Below are positions 45,218 to 53,862 of a DNA stretch of 64,000 nucleotides, piece after piece. Every line of letters begins with the position of its first letter. Within the stretch, counting starts at the first letter, position 1. Under the pieces are notes generated by a model, which worked only from the letters and a program-made list of their open reading frames with translations, did no database searches and had not been told where the DNA came from. The position numbers and the translations under genes were made by a program. Location: contig NZ_AOGW02000023.1 of the NCBI RefSeq assembly GCF_000332495.1, forward strand, positions 124,001 through 188,000, in the 5' to 3' direction. The stretch comes from Leptospira terpstrae serovar Hualin str. LT 11-33 = ATCC 700639. GTDB lineage: Bacteria; Spirochaetota; Leptospiria; Leptospirales; Leptospiraceae.

Positions 45218-45322
45218 CATTTATCAATGATAAAAGTCATGAAAGAGAACAGGAGGTTTTTTTAAAAAGAGTGTGATTTTGTTTTCCTTTGCGTCATAAT
45301 TAAGTGAAGGGAAGTGAAAAAT

Positions 45323-45658
45323 ATGAACGCCTGCATCCTATACCTCAACAAAAAGCGAATTGAGATGATCAAGTTTGAATCAGACCAAATGCGATCTAAA
45401 ACTTGGGAAAAACCAATGGAATCGGATGTTTGGGATTTTGAGGACATCACCAAAACCTTACAATCACCAAGCGAGGTGATTCTTGTTGGAGAGTCGGAAC
45501 TGAATGCTCAGTACAGAAGATGGCTCGTAAATCATGATAGAAACTTAGCAAAAAAACTCATTGCTGTGATAGGCAATAACAATGACACCAATATCAACCA
45601 AGACTTAGTAAGTCACTTCAAAGAAAAATACTTTCGAGGAAGAGAATTTTCATTTTAG
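45323..45658 (+). CDS. short protein resembling C-terminal part of baeRF/translational machinery proteins
   Basis: The ATG at 45323 follows GAAGGGAAG and gives 111 residues. The segment EVILVGESELNAQYRRWLVNHDRNLAKKLIAV resembles the conserved LVGP...LKKHL...LAKK pattern of bacterial relatives of archaeal release factors, and FKEKYF near the end matches the family's last helix. Those proteins are usually longer, so this may be a reduced version. The resemblance is by eye and should be treated as tentative. Confidence 0.5.
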   Translation: MNACILYLNKKRIEMIKFESDQMRSKTWEKPMESDVWDFEDITKTLQSPSEVILVGESELNAQYRRWLVNHDRNLAKKLIAVIGNNNDTNINQDLVSHFKEKYFRGREFSF

Positions 45659-45728
45659 GCTAAGTGAGTATTTGTAGTTAATAACCAAACAGTAGTTTGT
45701 CTAGAGGAAAATCCGTAGGATACAAGAG

Positions 45729-46415
45729 TTATAGTAAATGATCGCAAGATTCACCATGTGCATGGAAAAACAATCGGTAGAGTAAAAAACTAAGAGAAGT
45801 TAGAATCACAAGAGTACCAAATGCAGGAATCCATTTCGGTTGGATGTGCTGCCTCCATTTTCCCACTATGAAACTAAGGCCAGTGAGTGCGGGAACCGTT
45901 CCCAAATAAAAGAAAAACATCACAAGTCCTCCCGTGAAAAGGTTCCCCGTCGCAAAGGAAGCGGCATAGGCTGGATACAATACACCACAAGGGAGTAGGG
46001 CACTCACGATTCCGATTCCAAATCCAAGTCCGTTTTTGCTAAACCGAGAACGAACTTGTTCTAAAAACTTTCGAATCCCTTGGGGCAAAGTACCAAAGGA
46101 AGAGCTTGATTTAAAAGAATAGGTTCGAATTGCAAATACAATTAGGAAAATGAATGTGAAAACTCCTGCGACTCCTTTCACTGCAGTTAGATCTCCTAGG
46201 GCATTGGCTCCTTTGCCAAGAAAGCCAAGCACCATACCAAGAAACGTATAAGAGATCACACGGCCAAGATGGTAGAGATAAACGGGAATGGACTTTCCTT
46301 TTTCGGTCTGTAAAAGGGAAACAAAGGGACCGCACATCACCAAACAATGAAAACTACTGACGAACCCATAAACAAGTATGGATCCAAAGAAGCTAAGATT
46401 TGCTAGTTGGTCCAT
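45729..46415 (-). CDS. SafE/TauE-type membrane protein of the cbb3 locus (UreH-like domain)
   Basis: This 228-residue protein has six membrane helices. The early CGPFVSLL and the later LLPCGVLYPAYAASF segment are typical of the DsbD-like/UreH transmembrane family found in ccoS-linked loci, with Cys-Gly and Pro-Cys-Gly motifs. Proteins at this position are often linked to copper or maturation of cytochrome oxidase. It overlaps ccoS by 23 bp and is the last gene of the cco run. Confidence 0.88.
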   Translation of the reverse strand: MDQLANLSFFGSILVYGFVSSFHCLVMCGPFVSLLQTEKGKSIPVYLYHLGRVISYTFLGMVLGFLGKGANALGDLTAVKGVAGVFTFIFLIVFAIRTYSFKSSSSFGTLPQGIRKFLEQVRSRFSKNGLGFGIGIVSALLPCGVLYPAYAASFATGNLFTGGLVMFFFYLGTVPALTGLSFIVGKWRQHIQPKWIPAFGTLVILTSLSFLLYRLFFHAHGESCDHLL

Positions 46416-46590
46416 CAGTTTGATTTGGTTTCGACTTACTTTGTGGGTATTCTTCTTCTTCGAAGAACATTCTATACTTTGGAGATTCTATATCTTCAAA
46501 TTGACCTTTGCGAAAGGCAGTGATAAAGACATAAAGAAAGAAGGCGGCAATACACATTGCCATAGGGATGGTTAAGTAGAGGGCTTCCAT
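46393..46590 (-). CDS. ccoS: cbb3 oxidase assembly protein CcoS
   Basis: This 65-residue protein has one membrane helix (about 5-24) then FRKGQFEDIESPKYRMFFEEE, the conserved CcoS pattern with the acidic run after the helix. CcoS is needed for insertion of heme and copper into CcoN. It overlaps ccoI (19 bp) and the SafE-type gene (23 bp). Short but very characteristic. Confidence 0.92.
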   Translation of the reverse strand: MEALYLTIPMAMCIAAFFLYVFITAFRKGQFEDIESPKYRMFFEEEEYPQSKSKPNQTDGPTSKS

Positions 46591-49034
46591 TGGGGGATCC
46601 TAAATCTAATGGATAGAGAATTGAGAAGAACTGTCAAGCTCGAACATGCCATAAACACAGCACAGATTACAGGTAACATAAGTCCAAACATGGCTAGAGG
46701 CAACATGATGGAATTATAACAGAAAGATATGATGATATTTTGTAAAATCACCTCTCTTGTTTTTTTTGCAGAAAGTAGGGAATGAACAAGGCCATTCAAA
46801 TTTCCAGATGTCAAAACCACATCTGATTTTTCTAATGAGAGATCTTCTGCTTCTGTATGAGAAATGGAAACATTAGCCTGTGCTAAAGACAAACTATCAT
46901 TGATTCCATCTCCCACCATAATGACAACGTTCCCTTTTTCTTGAGAAGTAGTAATGAGATTTCGTTTGTCTTCAGGAGAAAGATCAGAAGAATATTTTTC
47001 AATTCCGAGTGATTCTGCAATGTACTTCACAGCAGCATAACGATCACCCGAAAGGATCGAAATGTTGGGAACAAAGTGTTTGAGTAAAGAAACAAAAGAA
47101 CGAGCACCGGGGCGGATTTCATCGGCAAGTAAAAAACTTCCCATATATGTTCCATTCACTGCAAGTAAAATTAAGGATCCTTCCCCTTCGGGAATTTTTT
47201 CCATGGGGACATGTTCTTTTTCTAGTAAACTTTTGTTTCCTATGAGAACCGAAATTGTTTTGGAATCTATTTTTAGTTCAGCTTTCACACCACGCCCAGG
47301 TATGTTTTCTAAATGAAGCAGTTGGATGGAGTTTGCTCTTTTGGTTACAGAGCTAAGTGGTTCTAGATACTTCACAAGTGATTTGGCCAAAGGATGGTTT
47401 ACCTCTTTTTCTATTCGATAAACAAGTGGTAGGTGGTCATCGGAAACAGAAACTTGTCTTACTAAAAATTTACCTTCTGTCAGAGTCCCTGTTTTGTCCA
47501 AAAAGATTGTATTTGCTTTTGCTAATGCTTCTACAACAGAAGGATTTTTTAAAAGTACACCTTTATCTGCATTCAGAATATGATTGGTTACAAGGGCAGT
47601 CGGGACAGATATTCCCAAGGCACAAGGACAGGCCACAATGAGGACAGAAATTGTTGTCACAAGGCTTTGTTCTAGGTTCCCACCGGAAACAAAGTACCAA
47701 ACAAAAAAACAAAGAAAGGCGAGTCCAAAGACAACGCTAATAAAATAGGAAGCGATCCTTTCTGTTAGGATTTGTAATTTCGGTTTGAGATGTAAGGCTT
47801 CTTCTAGTCTGAGTTTGAGAGAAGAAAGTGTAGAAGCATGGTAATCTGAACCTGCAACGATTAAGGCAGGATTGTCCATTGTAAGAGAACCAGCAAGGAT
47901 ACTGTCTCCTTGTTTTTTCCGAATGGGTAAGGACTCACCAGTAAGAAAGGATTCATCTACATAGGTTTGTTCGGAAACAAGGATGGCATCGATCGGAATT
48001 CGTTTTCCTGGAGCCACACGGATTTTATCGCCAATTTTAATTTCACTACTGGGAATGGTTTCTTCCCCAGAATCTTTCACTCGAAGAGAAGTCTCTGGGA
48101 GTTTGCATAGAATGGATTCTAATTTATCGGAAGCAAAGACTCTGGCTTTTTCTTCAAAATACTTCCCTATGAGAATAAAGAAGTAAATCATTGCCACTGA
48201 ATCAAAATATACCTCACCTACATCAGTGAGAGTTACATAAACAGAATAAAAATAAGCCATGGAAATTCCTAAAAATAATAGAAAGTCCATAGAAAGAGTG
48301 CGTCGCCTGACGCTTGTTAAAAATCCAGACATAAACGGATATCCGGAATATAAATAAGCTGGGGTGGCAAAAACCCAAGAAGCATAATGGAAAAGACGTT
48401 TGATTTCTAAATCAATTCCAGTGAAGTACCCAGAGTATAAGGCAACACTGAGGATCATAATATTTCCAAAACAAAACCCAGCGACACCAATGCGAAGGAG
48501 TAGGGTTTTGAGTTGTTTTGTTTTTTCGAGAGTTCCCTCTGTTGGGGAAAAGAGGATTGGTTTGTACCCAATGGCACGGATGAGAGATAAAATCCGAGAA
48601 ATTTTGATTTTAGAGCGATCGAACCGAACCCGAGCACGACCAGAAGCAAAATTGATTTGAGCTGATAGGATTCCTTCCTCTTCATTTAGAACCTTTTCAT
48701 TAATCCAAACACAGGCAGAACAATGGATGTTTGTGATTTGGATAGAAACTTCGGAATGATCTCCTGAGTTGCGAACAAACTTCTCATATACGAGTTCGTT
48801 TTCAACATCCAAATCAGATTCATCTATGTTCACAGGGTCAAGTTTTGTATTCCCTTTTAAGTTATAATAATAACTTCCACCGAGTGAGTTGATGATGGAA
48901 TATACAGTTTCGCAACCTTCACAACAAAATACTTTGGGTTCATTTCCGACCTTTGCTTCAATCCGCACCAAACGAATCGGATTTCCACAATGGTCACATT
49001 CGGTTTTGGTTAGGTCGGAAATGGTTTCATTCAT
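46572..49034 (-). CDS. ccoI: CcoI copper-translocating P-type ATPase
   Basis: This 820-residue P1B-ATPase has an N-terminal Cys-rich domain (CDHCGNP, then FCCEGCETVY) and a heavy-metal-associated domain with CSAC. It has a CPC motif (VACPCALG) in the sixth membrane helix, the phosphorylated Asp in DKTGTLTEG, and GDGINDS. The Cys arrangement is typical of CcoI/FixI, which supplies copper for the cbb3 oxidase. It overlaps ccoH by 4 bp and ccoS by 19 bp. Confidence 0.93.
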   Translation of the reverse strand: MNETISDLTKTECDHCGNPIRLVRIEAKVGNEPKVFCCEGCETVYSIINSLGGSYYYNLKGNTKLDPVNIDESDLDVENELVYEKFVRNSGDHSEVSIQITNIHCSACVWINEKVLNEEEGILSAQINFASGRARVRFDRSKIKISRILSLIRAIGYKPILFSPTEGTLEKTKQLKTLLLRIGVAGFCFGNIMILSVALYSGYFTGIDLEIKRLFHYASWVFATPAYLYSGYPFMSGFLTSVRRRTLSMDFLLFLGISMAYFYSVYVTLTDVGEVYFDSVAMIYFFILIGKYFEEKARVFASDKLESILCKLPETSLRVKDSGEETIPSSEIKIGDKIRVAPGKRIPIDAILVSEQTYVDESFLTGESLPIRKKQGDSILAGSLTMDNPALIVAGSDYHASTLSSLKLRLEEALHLKPKLQILTERIASYFISVVFGLAFLCFFVWYFVSGGNLEQSLVTTISVLIVACPCALGISVPTALVTNHILNADKGVLLKNPSVVEALAKANTIFLDKTGTLTEGKFLVRQVSVSDDHLPLVYRIEKEVNHPLAKSLVKYLEPLSSVTKRANSIQLLHLENIPGRGVKAELKIDSKTISVLIGNKSLLEKEHVPMEKIPEGEGSLILLAVNGTYMGSFLLADEIRPGARSFVSLLKHFVPNISILSGDRYAAVKYIAESLGIEKYSSDLSPEDKRNLITTSQEKGNVVIMVGDGINDSLSLAQANVSISHTEAEDLSLEKSDVVLTSGNLNGLVHSLLSAKKTREVILQNIIISFCYNSIMLPLAMFGLMLPVICAVFMACSSLTVLLNSLSIRFRIPQWKPST

Positions 49035-49522
49035 CGAACGGAAATCTTTCCTTCCCTTTCAAAGGATTTACCATCAATATCTGCAACCAGTCGTAAATTC
49101 CAAGTGCCCTTTTCCAATAGAGGAATTTTTCCACTAAATCCATTGGCGTTTGGTTTTAAGTTATAATGGACTGTGTTTTTTGTAGTCGCATTTCGTTCTA
49201 AATACACGATCAGCGACTTTGCATTTGTAATCGTTCCGCCCTTTTCGAGTTGGACTGAAATCTCAGATTCCCCAAACGGAATGATGGATAAATTGTCCCA
49301 ATTAGATTTTAAAACATAACCTTGTTTCAATAGTTCCTTTTGGTTTTCGATCGCCTTTTCGTAGTTAAGTCCGATTTCGTAATAGTTTTTATCCATGACG
49401 GGTTCAAAATTTTTGTAAGTAAGTCTGATGGTGTAAAACGTAGCTGCCACTAGAGCGGTAAAACTAAAGAGTACCACATACATGGCGTTTCGTAGACTTG
49501 GGTGCAATTCTTTAAACATCAT
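49031..49522 (-). CDS. ccoH: FixH/CcoH-type assembly protein
   Basis: This 163-residue protein has one N-terminal membrane helix (about 14-32) and an extracytoplasmic beta-rich domain. YYEIGLNYEKAIENQKELLK near 45-65 is the FixH pattern. CcoH/FixH contacts the cbb3 complex during assembly. Its start overlaps the ccoG stop by 1 bp, and its stop overlaps the ccoI start by 4 bp. Confidence 0.88.
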   Translation of the reverse strand: MMFKELHPSLRNAMYVVLFSFTALVAATFYTIRLTYKNFEPVMDKNYYEIGLNYEKAIENQKELLKQGYVLKSNWDNLSIIPFGESEISVQLEKGGTITNAKSLIVYLERNATTKNTVHYNLKPNANGFSGKIPLLEKGTWNLRLVADIDGKSFEREGKISVR

Positions 49523-50841
49523 TACCTCCTTGGTAATGTTAAGGAGAGTTTTTTCTCCAATCGTTCATCTGGATCCTGTGCGTTGTTTAACACAATGGAA
49601 CCTGGTAAATATCCTTCGTTTAGCTCTTGTTCGGTGAGAGATTGTGTCTCTAATACCACAGAGATACTTTTAATTTCGCCTGATCCTAATTTGAATTGGT
49701 TGTTTACTTCGCCAGAACGAATCAGAATCTCTTTTCCATGCCTTGTATCAAAAGCAGAAAGATGAAATTCTTTTTCAACCGGTGCTATGTTTTGAATGCG
49801 TAGAGCCACAAAAGCTCTGATTTTATTTTCAGGAATGAGAATCGGAGGCATGGATTTATTGGAAGCGGCAATCATCGACATAGGGCTACGTGTGATGAGT
49901 TGGACGATTGCTCCTGAAATGACCACTGTCAAAAGAATTGCATAGATCACAGTCCTTGGACGAATCCATTTGATTTTGGCTCCGGTTTCAATCTGTTTGA
50001 GTGAGAAGTATCCAATCAGTGTTTTTTTATTTTCTTTTGCCATGATGGATGTGCATGCATCTACACACTTCCCGCAGGCAACGCAGCCTACTTGTAGCCC
50101 ATCGCGAATATCGATTCCCGTGGGACAAACCACCACACACATATTACAAGAGATACAATCCCCAATTTTGGTTTTTCCATCTCTACGAGGTTCCCCACGT
50201 TTGAAATCATAAGTCACATTCCAAGAGTGTTCATCCATGAGGAGAGTTTGGAATCTTGCATAGGGGCAAGCATAACGACAGAACTGCTCTCGGATAAATC
50301 CGATGTCAATAAACATAGCCGCTGTAAAGAATAATGTAAAATAAAAGTAAGTTTGTGAAAATGCAGCAAAACTTAAATAGTCGGCTAACATTTCATAAGG
50401 ACTGACAAAGTAAGCAATCCAATGGAAAGAAGCAATAAAGGACACAACGATCCAAAGAAAATAAACACTAAGTTTTCCGTGAAAAGACGCATCCTTCTTT
50501 CCATATTTTGAATCCAAAACAAACCGACCAATTCTATCGAATAGATCGGTATAAATTGTTTGAGGACACCCCCATCCGCACCAAACACGGCCAATGACGG
50601 AGGTGAAAAAGAAAAGAGAGAGACCCATTGTCAGAAGGAAAAACCATAAGATGAGTCCTTCTTGTGGGATAAAAAGACCACCAAACAGGTGAAACATCCT
50701 GTGAGGGATGTCCAGTCGAATGAGTGGGCTACCTTCCGGTAACACCACCCAAGGAGCTCCTAAAAATAATCCTACGAGAAAACTCATAACGAAGTTTCTC
50801 CGTGTTCTTACTTTACCTGTTTGTGGTCTTGAAATGATCAT
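49522..50841 (-). CDS. ccoG: CcoG/FixG polyferredoxin
   Basis: This 439-residue protein has several membrane helices and two [4Fe-4S] clusters from CISCNMCVVVCPTGIDIR and CVACGKCVDACTS, typical of FixG/CcoG. An early GWGCPQTIYTDLF motif and a C-terminal Ig-like domain are also present. CcoG reduces copper for delivery to the oxidase. It lies 2 nt after ccoP. Confidence 0.95.
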   Translation of the reverse strand: MIISRPQTGKVRTRRNFVMSFLVGLFLGAPWVVLPEGSPLIRLDIPHRMFHLFGGLFIPQEGLILWFFLLTMGLSLFFFTSVIGRVWCGWGCPQTIYTDLFDRIGRFVLDSKYGKKDASFHGKLSVYFLWIVVSFIASFHWIAYFVSPYEMLADYLSFAAFSQTYFYFTLFFTAAMFIDIGFIREQFCRYACPYARFQTLLMDEHSWNVTYDFKRGEPRRDGKTKIGDCISCNMCVVVCPTGIDIRDGLQVGCVACGKCVDACTSIMAKENKKTLIGYFSLKQIETGAKIKWIRPRTVIYAILLTVVISGAIVQLITRSPMSMIAASNKSMPPILIPENKIRAFVALRIQNIAPVEKEFHLSAFDTRHGKEILIRSGEVNNQFKLGSGEIKSISVVLETQSLTEQELNEGYLPGSIVLNNAQDPDERLEKKLSLTLPRR

Positions 50842-50843
50842 CT

Positions 50844-51374
50844 TTATTTAGCCTTTACCAAACTACTATTTTTAGTGGCAATCCATGCCATTACAGCATA
50901 GACTTTTTCAGCACCTAAACCTTCCCAAGCAGGCATTCCCCCTCGGTTGAGTTTTTGTCTTTCAGGTCCAATTCCTTTCATGATGTTGTTAAACACTTCT
51001 TTATCAGTGTTTCCATGAATCCAATCTTTATCAACAAGACTCGGTCCTACAGCACCTTCTGCAGTGGGGCCGTGGCAAGCGGAACAAATTTGTTTGTATG
51101 TTCCTTCGCCTTCTTTGATTGCAACTGCATCGTCACGGTAAGGGTTGGATCCATCTTCTGCGTTCACAACAACTGCTTGTTTGGCTGGAAATTGAGCTTC
51201 ATGTTCTGCAACTTCTTTCTCAAATGCAACTTCTTGTGGCCATTCAGAATACCAGTGAAAGTATACAACATAACCTATGGAAACGATGATACTGATGAGC
51301 CACACCAATTTCCACCAAGTGGGCATGGGGTTATCGGCTTGGAAGATTCCGTCTACTTCTTTTGGTTCTTTCAT
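50844..51374 (-). CDS. ccoP: cbb3 oxidase subunit CcoP, monoheme
   Basis: This 176-residue protein has an early membrane helix (about 23-42) and a single c-type heme motif CSACH in a cytochrome c domain; the axial Met is likely in the late MPAWEG. Most CcoP subunits have two heme motifs and are longer (about 290-310 residues), so this is a shortened, monoheme form. It lies directly after the small ccoQ gene, with an AGGAGG ribosome-binding site. Confidence 0.88.
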   Translation of the reverse strand: MKEPKEVDGIFQADNPMPTWWKLVWLISIIVSIGYVVYFHWYSEWPQEVAFEKEVAEHEAQFPAKQAVVVNAEDGSNPYRDDAVAIKEGEGTYKQICSACHGPTAEGAVGPSLVDKDWIHGNTDKEVFNNIMKGIGPERQKLNRGGMPAWEGLGAEKVYAVMAWIATKNSSLVKAK

Positions 51375-51379
51375 TCGTA

Positions 51380-51529
51380 TTAATCCTCCTCAAGCATTCT
51401 ATACTTGGGTTTCTCCATTTCGTCTTTCGTACGTTTTTTATAAACGTAGTAGGTGATGTAAGAGATTGCTATCACGAGTATCGGCAATCTCAAACTTTTA
51501 TAAACGAGTAGAATGTCTGCATCGTTCAT
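51380..51529 (-). CDS. ccoQ: small CcoQ-like subunit
   Basis: A 49-residue frame from ATG 51529 to TAA 51380 fills the gap between ccoO and ccoP. It encodes a short N-terminus, a membrane helix (LPILVIAISYITYYVYK), and a basic then acidic tail ending RMLEED. Length, position and shape match CcoQ/FixQ, which stabilises the cbb3 complex. It would be missed by annotation with a 60-residue cut-off. Confidence comes from the operon position. Confidence 0.8.
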   Translation of the reverse strand: MNDADILLVYKSLRLPILVIAISYITYYVYKKRTKDEMEKPKYRMLEED

Positions 51530-51533
51530 GATA

Positions 51534-52229
51534 TTACTTCATACCTTTTTGCAACTCAGCAGAATCTCTTCCCAGTTTTTGCAAATAAGCAACGAGTGCT
51601 TGTCCTTCGGTTTTGTCCTTTAGAAGAGAAGGTGCATTCGCAAAGTCTTCTTCAGTGTAAGGAACTCCGATGGATTTAAGAGCTTTCATATTAGATACAA
51701 CTTGTTCTACATCAACCTTATGTGATTCTTCAAATAACCAAGGGTAAGCTGGCATAATGGAGTTAGGTACCCCACCTACAGTTCTTGGGTTGATCAAATG
51801 GTTTTTATGCCACTCATCAGAACGTAACATTTGAGATTCATGCGCTAAGTCCGGACCTGTACGTTTAGATCCCCAAAGAAAAGGGTGATCATAAACATAC
51901 TCTCCACCTTTTGAATATCCAGTTCTGCCGTAAGCCTTGGTTGGGTCAAAACGATCCACTTCCCATTTAAAAGGTCGAACCATTTGAGTATGGCATCCGA
52001 TACAACCTTCTCTTTGGTAAGTGTCACGGCCTGCAAGTTCCAATGCGGAATAAGGTTTTACAGTGGAAATTGGAGTTACCGTTTTAGTTAGAAAAAACGG
52101 TGGGATGAGTTCAAAAAGTCCACCAATTACAACAGCAATCGTTGTATAGAGAGTAAACTTAACACCCTTTGTGTCCCAATGATCTGCAATTTCTGAAAAC
52201 CAATCTAAGAATTTGTTAAATCCAAACAT
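51534..52229 (-). CDS. ccoO: cbb3 oxidase subunit CcoO
   Basis: This 231-residue protein has an N-terminal membrane helix (about 26-44) and one c-type heme motif CIGCH at about 76-80, with conserved QMVRPF after it. Late MPAYPWLFE is characteristic of CcoO. It transfers electrons to the catalytic subunit. It overlaps the ccoN stop by 1 bp. Confidence 0.95.
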   Translation of the reverse strand: MFGFNKFLDWFSEIADHWDTKGVKFTLYTTIAVVIGGLFELIPPFFLTKTVTPISTVKPYSALELAGRDTYQREGCIGCHTQMVRPFKWEVDRFDPTKAYGRTGYSKGGEYVYDHPFLWGSKRTGPDLAHESQMLRSDEWHKNHLINPRTVGGVPNSIMPAYPWLFEESHKVDVEQVVSNMKALKSIGVPYTEEDFANAPSLLKDKTEGQALVAYLQKLGRDSAELQKGMK

Positions 52230-53659
52230 TATGATTTCACTCCTATACGTAAGTCTTGTTCTACAAACCCACTATCTTTGTTTTGAATGGTTTTGATAAA
52301 GTTATACACCATTAGTATAATTCCTGTTAGATAGAGTGTTCCACCGATCGCACGGAAAAGTCTAAATGGTTTTAAGAACTCTACAATTTCTACCCAGTCT
52401 TTATATACGAGTTCACCGTTTTCTCCAACCGCTCTCCACATAGAACCTTCTGTAATTCCAGACACCCACATAGAAATAATGTAGAGTAGGATACCAAGTG
52501 TTCCGAGCCAGAAGTGTGCATTGGCAAGTTTTTCGCTATAGAGATTGGAATTCCAAAGTCTTGGCACAAGATAGTATAAAGCAGCGGCAGACATAAATCC
52601 CACCCAACCGAGTGTTCCGGAGTGAACGTGACCTATGATCCAGTCAGTGTTATGTCCAAGTGCAGAAACCGCACGAATGGAAAGAAGTGGACCTTCAAAT
52701 GTAGACATACCGTAAAAAGTGACTGCAGCTAACATCATTTTGAGGGTAGCATCCACTTTGATTTTATCTTTTGCTTGGGTCAGTGTGAGGAATCCATTCA
52801 ACATACCACCCCAAGAAGGCATCCATAACATGATGGAGAATACCATCCCTGTTGTTTGTAACCATTCTGGAATTGGAGAATATAGTAAATGGTGAGGACC
52901 TGCCCAAATATAGATAAAGATTAACGACCAGAAATGGATGATCGAAAGTCTATGAGAGTAAATGGGTTGTTTGATGTGTTTTGGGAGGTAATAATACATA
53001 AGTCCCAAAAAAGGAGTCGTAAGAACAAAGGCTACTGCGTTGTGTCCATACCACCATTGGATGTTGGCATCAAACACACCTGCATATACCGAGTAGGACT
53101 TTAAGAATCCTGCTGGGATCACAATGTTGTTTACGATAAAAAGAAGTGGAACTGTTACGAAGGAAGCGATGTAGAACCAAATTGCTACATACATTTGTTC
53201 TTCTTTTCGTTTGATTACCGTCATCAAATAGTTTGCAAAGAAGATTACATACCATACAACAATCAATAAGTCGATAGGCCATTCTAATTCGGCATATTCT
53301 TTTGATTGGCTGTATCCAAGAGGTAAGGTAATTGCTGCAATAACAATTGTTAGGTTATACAATGCAAGGTGTATTTTGGAAAGTGTGTCATTCCACATTC
53401 TGGTTCGGCACAGTCGTTGTACTGTATGGTACGCTGTGGCGAAGATAACGCTCAATGCAAATCCAAAAATGGCAGCATTGGTATGTAGAGGTCGTAACCT
53501 TCCGAAGCTCGTCCAAGGTAATTCAAAATTCAGCTGTGGATATACAAGCTGGAAGGCAATAATGACACCGAATGTCATTGATGCGACGCCCCAGACTAAC
53601 GCTGAAATGATAAACCCTTTTACGATGAAATCGTCATATTGAGTTTTTTCCGTAGCCAA
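52229..53659 (-). CDS. ccoN: cbb3 oxidase catalytic subunit CcoN
   Basis: This 476-residue protein has about 12 membrane helices and the heme-copper histidines: RPLHTNAAIFGF early, WYGHNAVAFVLTTPFLGLMYYYLP, WAGPHHLLYSPIPEW, and HVHSGTLGWVGF late. It is the oxygen-reducing heme b3/CuB subunit. The start is a TTG at 53659 preceded by AAGGAGAG. It is the first gene of the cco operon, downstream of an FNR-type box at 53772. Confidence 0.95.
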   Translation of the reverse strand: MATEKTQYDDFIVKGFIISALVWGVASMTFGVIIAFQLVYPQLNFELPWTSFGRLRPLHTNAAIFGFALSVIFATAYHTVQRLCRTRMWNDTLSKIHLALYNLTIVIAAITLPLGYSQSKEYAELEWPIDLLIVVWYVIFFANYLMTVIKRKEEQMYVAIWFYIASFVTVPLLFIVNNIVIPAGFLKSYSVYAGVFDANIQWWYGHNAVAFVLTTPFLGLMYYYLPKHIKQPIYSHRLSIIHFWSLIFIYIWAGPHHLLYSPIPEWLQTTGMVFSIMLWMPSWGGMLNGFLTLTQAKDKIKVDATLKMMLAAVTFYGMSTFEGPLLSIRAVSALGHNTDWIIGHVHSGTLGWVGFMSAAALYYLVPRLWNSNLYSEKLANAHFWLGTLGILLYIISMWVSGITEGSMWRAVGENGELVYKDWVEIVEFLKPFRLFRAIGGTLYLTGIILMVYNFIKTIQNKDSGFVEQDLRIGVKS

Positions 53660-53763
53660 TGTTTCTCTCCTTAATCTTTATCAGTTCCATTTGTATAGAG
53701 AACTAATTCCTTTGTATATAAAAGGACGAAGAAAGGAAAGAAAAACAGATTGGTGTTCTACGG

Positions 53764-53793
53764 CTGACCCCTTGATATTTGTCAAGGGGTCAG
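53764..53793. promoter_or_regulatory. 30-bp palindrome with central FNR/FixK-type box upstream of ccoN
   Basis: Two perfect 12-bp arms, CTGACCCCTTGA (53764-53775) and TCAAGGGGTCAG (53782-53793), surround TATTTG. The central 14 bp (53772-53785) is TTGAT-N4-GTCAA, which fits the FNR-family consensus TTGAY-N4-RTCAA. On the minus strand it lies 113 bp before the ccoN start. cbb3 operons are often controlled by FNR or FixK. A candidate -10 (TATATA at 53715-53720) would put the box near -70. The palindrome could alternatively be a terminator stem of the preceding gene. Confidence 0.65.
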
Positions 53794-53796
53794 TTG

Positions 53797-53862
53797 AGAC
53801 TTAGAATAAGTCTAATAAGTGAAGGTGCTGAGGACTTACTTTCTAACAGCAGTTAGAAAGTA
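53797..53862. repeat. two further hairpins downstream of the coiled-coil protein gene
   Basis: AGACTTA/TAAGTCT (53797-53803 and 53807-53813) and an 11-bp perfect stem TACTTTCTAAC/GTTAGAAAGTA (53837-53847 and 53852-53862) with an AGCA loop lie between ccoN and the upstream gene. The second stem spans that gene's stop codon. No U tracts follow, so they are likely mRNA-end structures rather than classical terminators. Confidence 0.5.

Noticed and set aside
53761..53862. Short palindromic repeats as a CRISPR array or mobile-element ends
   Set aside because: The three stems differ in sequence, have no regular spacing, and no cas or transposase gene is near.
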